NCBI GenBank assembly: GCA_021205485.1
Contig: JAJPXK010000093.1
Coordinates: 1 to 7,776, forward strand
Direction of reading: 5' to 3'
Length of the DNA stretch: 7,776 bases
DNA from: Clostridia bacterium
GTDB lineage: Bacteria; Bacillota; Clostridia; Christensenellales; Borkfalkiaceae
Shown: piece after piece, positions 5,700-7,776 of the stretch
How the letters are laid out: each line of letters starts with the position of its first letter
Numbering within the stretch: position 1 is the stretch's first letter
Program-made: the position numbers and the translations under genes
The notes under the pieces: generated by a model
The model's input: only the letters and a program-made list of their open reading frames with translations
Databases searched by the model: none
What the model was told of the DNA's origin: nothing

Positions 5700-6212
5700 T
5701 CAGTCGGTTTCCTGCCATTTATGGTTGTGAAGTTGGCCCTTTTCGCTTAAACCGCCAAAGCCCGTCTGCCTCAGCGCCTCGTAAACGGCCACGGCTACGC
5801 TGTTAGAAAGGTTCAGGCTCCTCGCCTCCTCAAGCATAGGTATCCGCACGCATTCGTCGGGGTGAGCAAGCAAAAGATTTTCGTCAAGCCCCTTTGTCTC
5901 TTTGCCGAAGACTAAAAAATCGCCTTCGCTGTAGCTTACGCTGCAGTGGTTTTTTCTCGCTTTGGTGGTGTAGTACCAGAATCTGCCGTCGGGGTTTTTG
6001 GCCAAAACTTCGTCAAAGCTGTCGTAGTAAAAAATTTCTACCAGATTCCAGTAATCCAGGCCCGCCCGTTTTAAATATTTGTCGGTCACTTCAAACCCGA
6101 GGGGCCGCACAAGGTGCAGACGGCACTTCGTCGCCGCGCAAGTCCTGGCGATGTTGCCCGTATTCTGCGGTATTTCGGGTTCTACAAGAACAATGTTAAA
6201 CATACAAAACAT
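5700..6212 (-). CDS. trmL: tRNA (cytidine/uridine-34 2'-O)-methyltransferase TrmL (SPOUT)
   Basis: SPOUT-class methyltransferase that 2'-O-methylates the wobble base of certain leucine tRNAs using S-adenosylmethionine. The protein is 170 residues from the chosen start. Motif 1 EPEIPQNTGNIART (11-24), PLGF (37-40), LKRAGLDYW (47-55), motif 2 FLVFGKETKGL (99-109) and motif 3 IPM...RSLNLSNSVAVAVYEA (125-146) form the trefoil-knot cofactor site and are all intact. It is called CspR/TrmL in Bacillus. I start at ATG 6210-6212 because GGAG at 6223-6226 is 10 nt upstream. ATG 6201-6203, giving the more typical family beginning MFNIVLVEPEIPQN, is an equally plausible start. An upstream TTG at 6239 gives an unlikely leader. 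It is divergent from perR; no strong minus-strand promoter is visible in the gap. Confidence 0.95.
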   Translation of the reverse strand: MFCMFNIVLVEPEIPQNTGNIARTCAATKCRLHLVRPLGFEVTDKYLKRAGLDYWNLVEIFYYDSFDEVLAKNPDGRFWYYTTKARKNHCSVSYSEGDFLVFGKETKGLDENLLLAHPDECVRIPMLEEARSLNLSNSVAVAVYEALRQTGFGGLSEKGQLHNHKWQETD

Positions 6213-6259
6213 TATAAATAATCTCCGCGATAAAATCAACTTAAATTTTCAATAAAGTA

Positions 6260-6288
6260 TTGACAACAGGCTTTTATTGTATTATAAT
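6260..6288 (+). promoter_or_regulatory. Consensus promoter of perR-rbr
   Basis: TTGACA (6260-6265), 17-bp spacer, TATAAT (6283-6288): both hexamers and the spacing match the sigma-A consensus exactly. Such a strong core promoter next to a regulator gene suggests it is held down by a repressor. The predicted start of transcription is near 6295, about 25 nt before the perR ATG. Confidence 0.88.
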
Positions 6289-6296
6289 AATAATCA
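6282..6296 (+). promoter_or_regulatory. Per-box-like operator overlapping the -10
   Basis: The 15 bases from 6282 begin TTATAAT and match the Bacillus Per-box consensus TTATAATNATTATAA at 12 of 14 defined positions (mismatches at positions 11 and 14). The site covers the -10 and the transcription start. It lies directly ahead of a PerR-type gene and rubrerythrin, known members of PerR regulons. Because the region is very AT-rich, the left half partly matches simply by being a TATAAT box. Confidence 0.5.
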
Positions 6297-6319
6297 GTAC
6301 TAATAAATCAGGTAATTTT

Positions 6320-6715
6320 ATGAAAGCTCAGCGTACCACAACGCAAAAAAGAATAATATACGACGCATTGGTAAAGGCGGGGCACCCTACGGCCACCGAA
6401 CTTTACGAAATCGTCCATCAGGACAACGAACACATAAGCAAGGCGACGGTGTTCAGGGTGCTTTCGCAGTACGCCGACAACGGCGATATAAGAAGGCTGT
6501 CTATACGCGGAAGCGACGAACGGTTTGACGCCACTATGACTTCGCACGCGCATATGCGGTGCGTGCGCTGCGGAAAGATTGTGGACGTAATGTCGCCCGA
6601 GCTGGAATCTGTTTTGGCCGCAAAAAGCGTGCAGGGCTTTGAAGTGTATTCGGCCGAGCTTGAATACGCGGGGCTTTGCGAAGAGTGCAAACAAAATAAC
6701 GCGTCCGCAAGCTGA
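6320..6715 (+). CDS. perR: PerR-type Fur-family peroxide-sensing repressor
   Basis: Metal-dependent repressor of 131 residues. The winged helix (about 8-62) has the recognition segment HISKATVFRVLSQY (38-51). The regulatory metal ligands of Bacillus subtilis PerR (H37, D85, H91, H93, D104) all appear here shifted by exactly 15 residues: H22, D70, H76, H78 and D89. The aspartate D89, which Fur proteins lack, favours peroxide sensing by iron-catalysed histidine oxidation. C81/C84 and C120/C123 form the structural zinc site. I start at ATG 6320, with AGGT about 8 nt upstream. The in-frame TTG at 6260 lies inside the promoter and adds only a non-homologous isoleucine run. The protein therefore lacks the first helix of the Bacillus protein. 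It is followed after 32 bp by rubrerythrin. Confidence 0.92.
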   Translation: MKAQRTTTQKRIIYDALVKAGHPTATELYEIVHQDNEHISKATVFRVLSQYADNGDIRRLSIRGSDERFDATMTSHAHMRCVRCGKIVDVMSPELESVLAAKSVQGFEVYSAELEYAGLCEECKQNNASAS

Positions 6716-6747
6716 AAGGACGCGGCAAAATATAAAGGAGTTTAAAA

Positions 6748-7281
6748 ATGGATATCAAAGGAACAAAGACAGAAAAAAATTTAATGGCTGCGTTTGCGGG
6801 CGAATCTGAAGCGAGAAACAAGTATACTTTTTTTGCGTCAGTCGCTAAAAAAGAGGGCTACAACCAGATAGCCGCAATCTTTGAAGAGACGGCCGCCAAC
6901 GAAAAGGAACACGCCAAAATGTGGTTCAAGCTTTTAGGCGGCTTAGGTGACACTATGGCCAATTTGCAGGCTGCCGCGAGCGGCGAAAATTACGAGTGGA
7001 CGGATATGTACCCTACATTCGCAAAAGAGGCCCGCGAAGAGGGCTTTGAAAGCATAGCCGTAATGTTTGAAAGGGTGGCAGAGGTTGAAAAGGAACACGA
7101 GGAAAGATACAAAAAACTCCTCGCCAACGTTGAAGGCCACAAGGTGTTTATCCGTGAAGACGTGGTTATGTGGCAGTGCACAAACTGCGGCGCCATAGTA
7201 ATAGGCAAAGAGGCCCCCGAAGTGTGCCCCGTATGTGCTCATCCTAAGGCGTATTTCCAGATCAAACCCGAAAATTATTGA
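6748..7281 (+). CDS. rbr: Rubrerythrin
   Basis: Cytoplasmic non-haem iron peroxidase of 177 residues that reduces hydrogen peroxide to water with electrons from rubredoxin or NADH-linked partners; a standard defence enzyme of anaerobes. The ferritin-like four-helix part (about 1-130) carries two half-sites: E19 (AGESEAR), E52 and H55 (NEKEH), then E94 and E97 (KEAREE), E114 and H117 (EVEKEH). The C-terminal rubredoxin domain binds one iron through C144-x2-C147 and C160-x2-C163 (CTNCG and CPVC). Domain order and length are those of classical rubrerythrin. AAAGGAG at 6734-6740 is 7 nt from the ATG, an excellent ribosome site that predicts high expression. It shares an operon with perR, so derepression by peroxide should raise both. 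Confidence 0.97.
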   Translation: MDIKGTKTEKNLMAAFAGESEARNKYTFFASVAKKEGYNQIAAIFEETAANEKEHAKMWFKLLGGLGDTMANLQAAASGENYEWTDMYPTFAKEAREEGFESIAVMFERVAEVEKEHEERYKKLLANVEGHKVFIREDVVMWQCTNCGAIVIGKEAPEVCPVCAHPKAYFQIKPENY

Positions 7282-7321
7282 TAATATTTTTTACATTATA
7301 AATTTCAGTCGGCAAAAAATA

Positions 7322-7402
7322 TTTGCCTTCCCCTTGAGGGGAAGCCTTGAAATAGCAATGCAGCCTCCCCTATTAGGGGAGCTTTTTTCTTTTCTGTCAT
7401 CC
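7322..7402. repeat. Repeat modules downstream of rubrerythrin
   Basis: CTTCCCC-TTGA-GGGGAAG (7327-7344) is a perfect 7-bp hairpin whose first 19 bases (7322-7340) are identical to 5553-5571. It is followed by the CCCCTATTAGGGG hairpin and TTTTCTGTCATCCT (to 7402), an inverted copy of 784-814. A further hairpin, CATTGC-GGG-GCAATG, lies at 7408-7422. The region 7282-7464 holds no supportable gene. Confidence 0.7.
7365..7390 (+). terminator. Rho-independent terminator of perR-rbr
   Basis: CTCCCCT (7365-7371) and AGGGGAG (7375-7381) form a perfect 7-bp GC-rich stem with a 3-nt loop, followed by C and six T (7383-7388). This lies about 85 bp after the rubrerythrin stop and belongs to a dispersed repeat module, so the repeat appears to have been put to use as the terminator. 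Confidence 0.75.
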
Positions 7403-7464
7403 TCTGCCATTGCGGGGCAATGCAAATAATTTCACGGCTGAAAATATTATCGCCTGTATTAATA

Positions 7465-7493
7465 TTTACAAATTGCGTCGGTTGTGGTATAAT
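7465..7493 (+). promoter_or_regulatory. Predicted sigma-A-type promoter of tcdA
   Basis: TTTACA (7465-7470), 17-bp spacer, TATAAT (7488-7493), with GTGG before the -10. The predicted start is near 7500, giving a leader of about 20 nt that contains the AAGG ribosome site (7508-7511). Confidence 0.8.
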
Positions 7494-7519
7494 CGGTTTG
7501 TAAAATCAAGGCGGTTTTT

Positions 7520-7776
7520 ATGGAAAATACTTTTTCTCGTACAGAGCTTCTGTTAGGCAAAGAGGCTTTAAACAAATTAAAAAATTCTCGGGTGGTCGTC
7601 TTCGGCGTAGGCGGCGTTGGCGGTTACGTATGCGAAGGCCTGGCGAGGAGCGGGGTAGGGGCCTTTGATTTAATCGACAACGACACGGTAAGCCTTACAA
7701 ATATAAACAGGCAGATTATAGCCCTGCGCAGCACTATAGGCAGGTTTAAAACAGACGTTATGAAGGAGCAGATGCT
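7520..7776 (+). CDS. tcdA: tRNA threonylcarbamoyladenosine dehydratase TcdA, 5' part only
   Basis: Open from ATG 7520 to the window edge, giving 85 residues of a protein that is normally about 240-270 long. It is a ThiF/E1-like ATP-dependent enzyme; TcdA (CsdL/YgdL) cyclises t6A at position 37 of ANN-decoding tRNAs to ct6A. Seen here: the N-terminal RTELLLGKEAL (7-17), the nucleotide-binding glycine loop FGVGGVGG (28-35), the acidic IDNDTV (52-57) and the N61-I-N-R-Q motif that closes over ATP in this superfamily. The lack of a large N-terminal extension and the R-T-E-L-L-L-G beginning favour TcdA over ThiF, MoeB or HesA, but the distinguishing C-terminus is outside the window. AAGG at 7508-7511 is 8 nt from the start, and its own promoter lies just upstream. 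Confidence 0.88.
   Translation, partial: MENTFSRTELLLGKEALNKLKNSRVVVFGVGGVGGYVCEGLARSGVGAFDLIDNDTVSLTNINRQIIALRSTIGRFKTDVMKEQM

Noticed and set aside
5509..5718. 69-codon minus-strand frame in the trmL-rdgB gap
   Set aside because: It is a translation of repeat sequence with no family resemblance and overlaps the 3' end of trmL.
6308..6694. Minus-strand frames opposite perR and rubrerythrin
   Set aside because: They mirror strongly conserved protein families on the plus strand and show no family resemblance of their own.

Overview
The window looks like ordinary chromosomal DNA from an anaerobic Gram-positive bacterium, most likely Bacillota, class Clostridia. The basis is strong Shine-Dalgarno sites, near-consensus TTGACA/TTTACA-N17-TATAAT promoters, a PerR-rubrerythrin peroxide-defence pair, a CmpB-type membrane protein, and gap-filling palindromic repeats of a kind I recall from gut Clostridia. 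The taxon is an inference; no rRNA or other marker is present. No CRISPR array, phage gene, transposase gene, tRNA or rRNA was seen.

Layout: (1) 36-731 (+), a CmpB-family five-helix membrane protein. It converges on a LytS-type sensor kinase and a response regulator with an OmpR/SARP-type output domain (3007 to 864, minus strand, stop/start overlap ATGA). (2) 3008-3289, a compact control region. It holds the kinase promoter with a 14-bp palindrome in its spacer, a pair of 11-bp-phased direct repeats exactly 8 bp before a plus-strand extended -10, and a strong hairpin terminator. (3) 5301 to 3290 (minus), an operon of rdgB (house-cleaning nucleotide hydrolase), a YfcE-type phosphodiesterase (ATGA overlap) and an uncharacterised six-helix membrane protein. 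It runs from a very good promoter at 5350-5378 to the terminator at 3222-3262. (4) 5379-5699, a repeat-only gap with nested palindromic elements. (5) trmL (minus), divergent from perR-rbr (plus). The perR promoter has perfect consensus hexamers and carries a Per-box-like site on its -10. (6) 7282-7519, repeat modules including a good terminator, followed by a promoter. (7) 7520 to the window end, the start of tcdA, cut by the edge.

Most genes are housekeeping: tRNA modification (trmL, tcdA), nucleotide-pool sanitation (rdgB) and peroxide defence (perR, rbr). I found no clear new multi-gene system. The item most worth following is the 3120-3262 segment. A SARP-like repeat pair sits at the spacing known for SARP-activated promoters, next to a two-component system whose regulator has that type of DNA-binding domain, and it points at a short transcript of about 100 nt with two hairpins and a possible 16-codon frame. 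The second is the mosaic of three palindromic repeat modules that fills the gaps downstream of gene 3' ends, with one copy interrupted by another palindrome.
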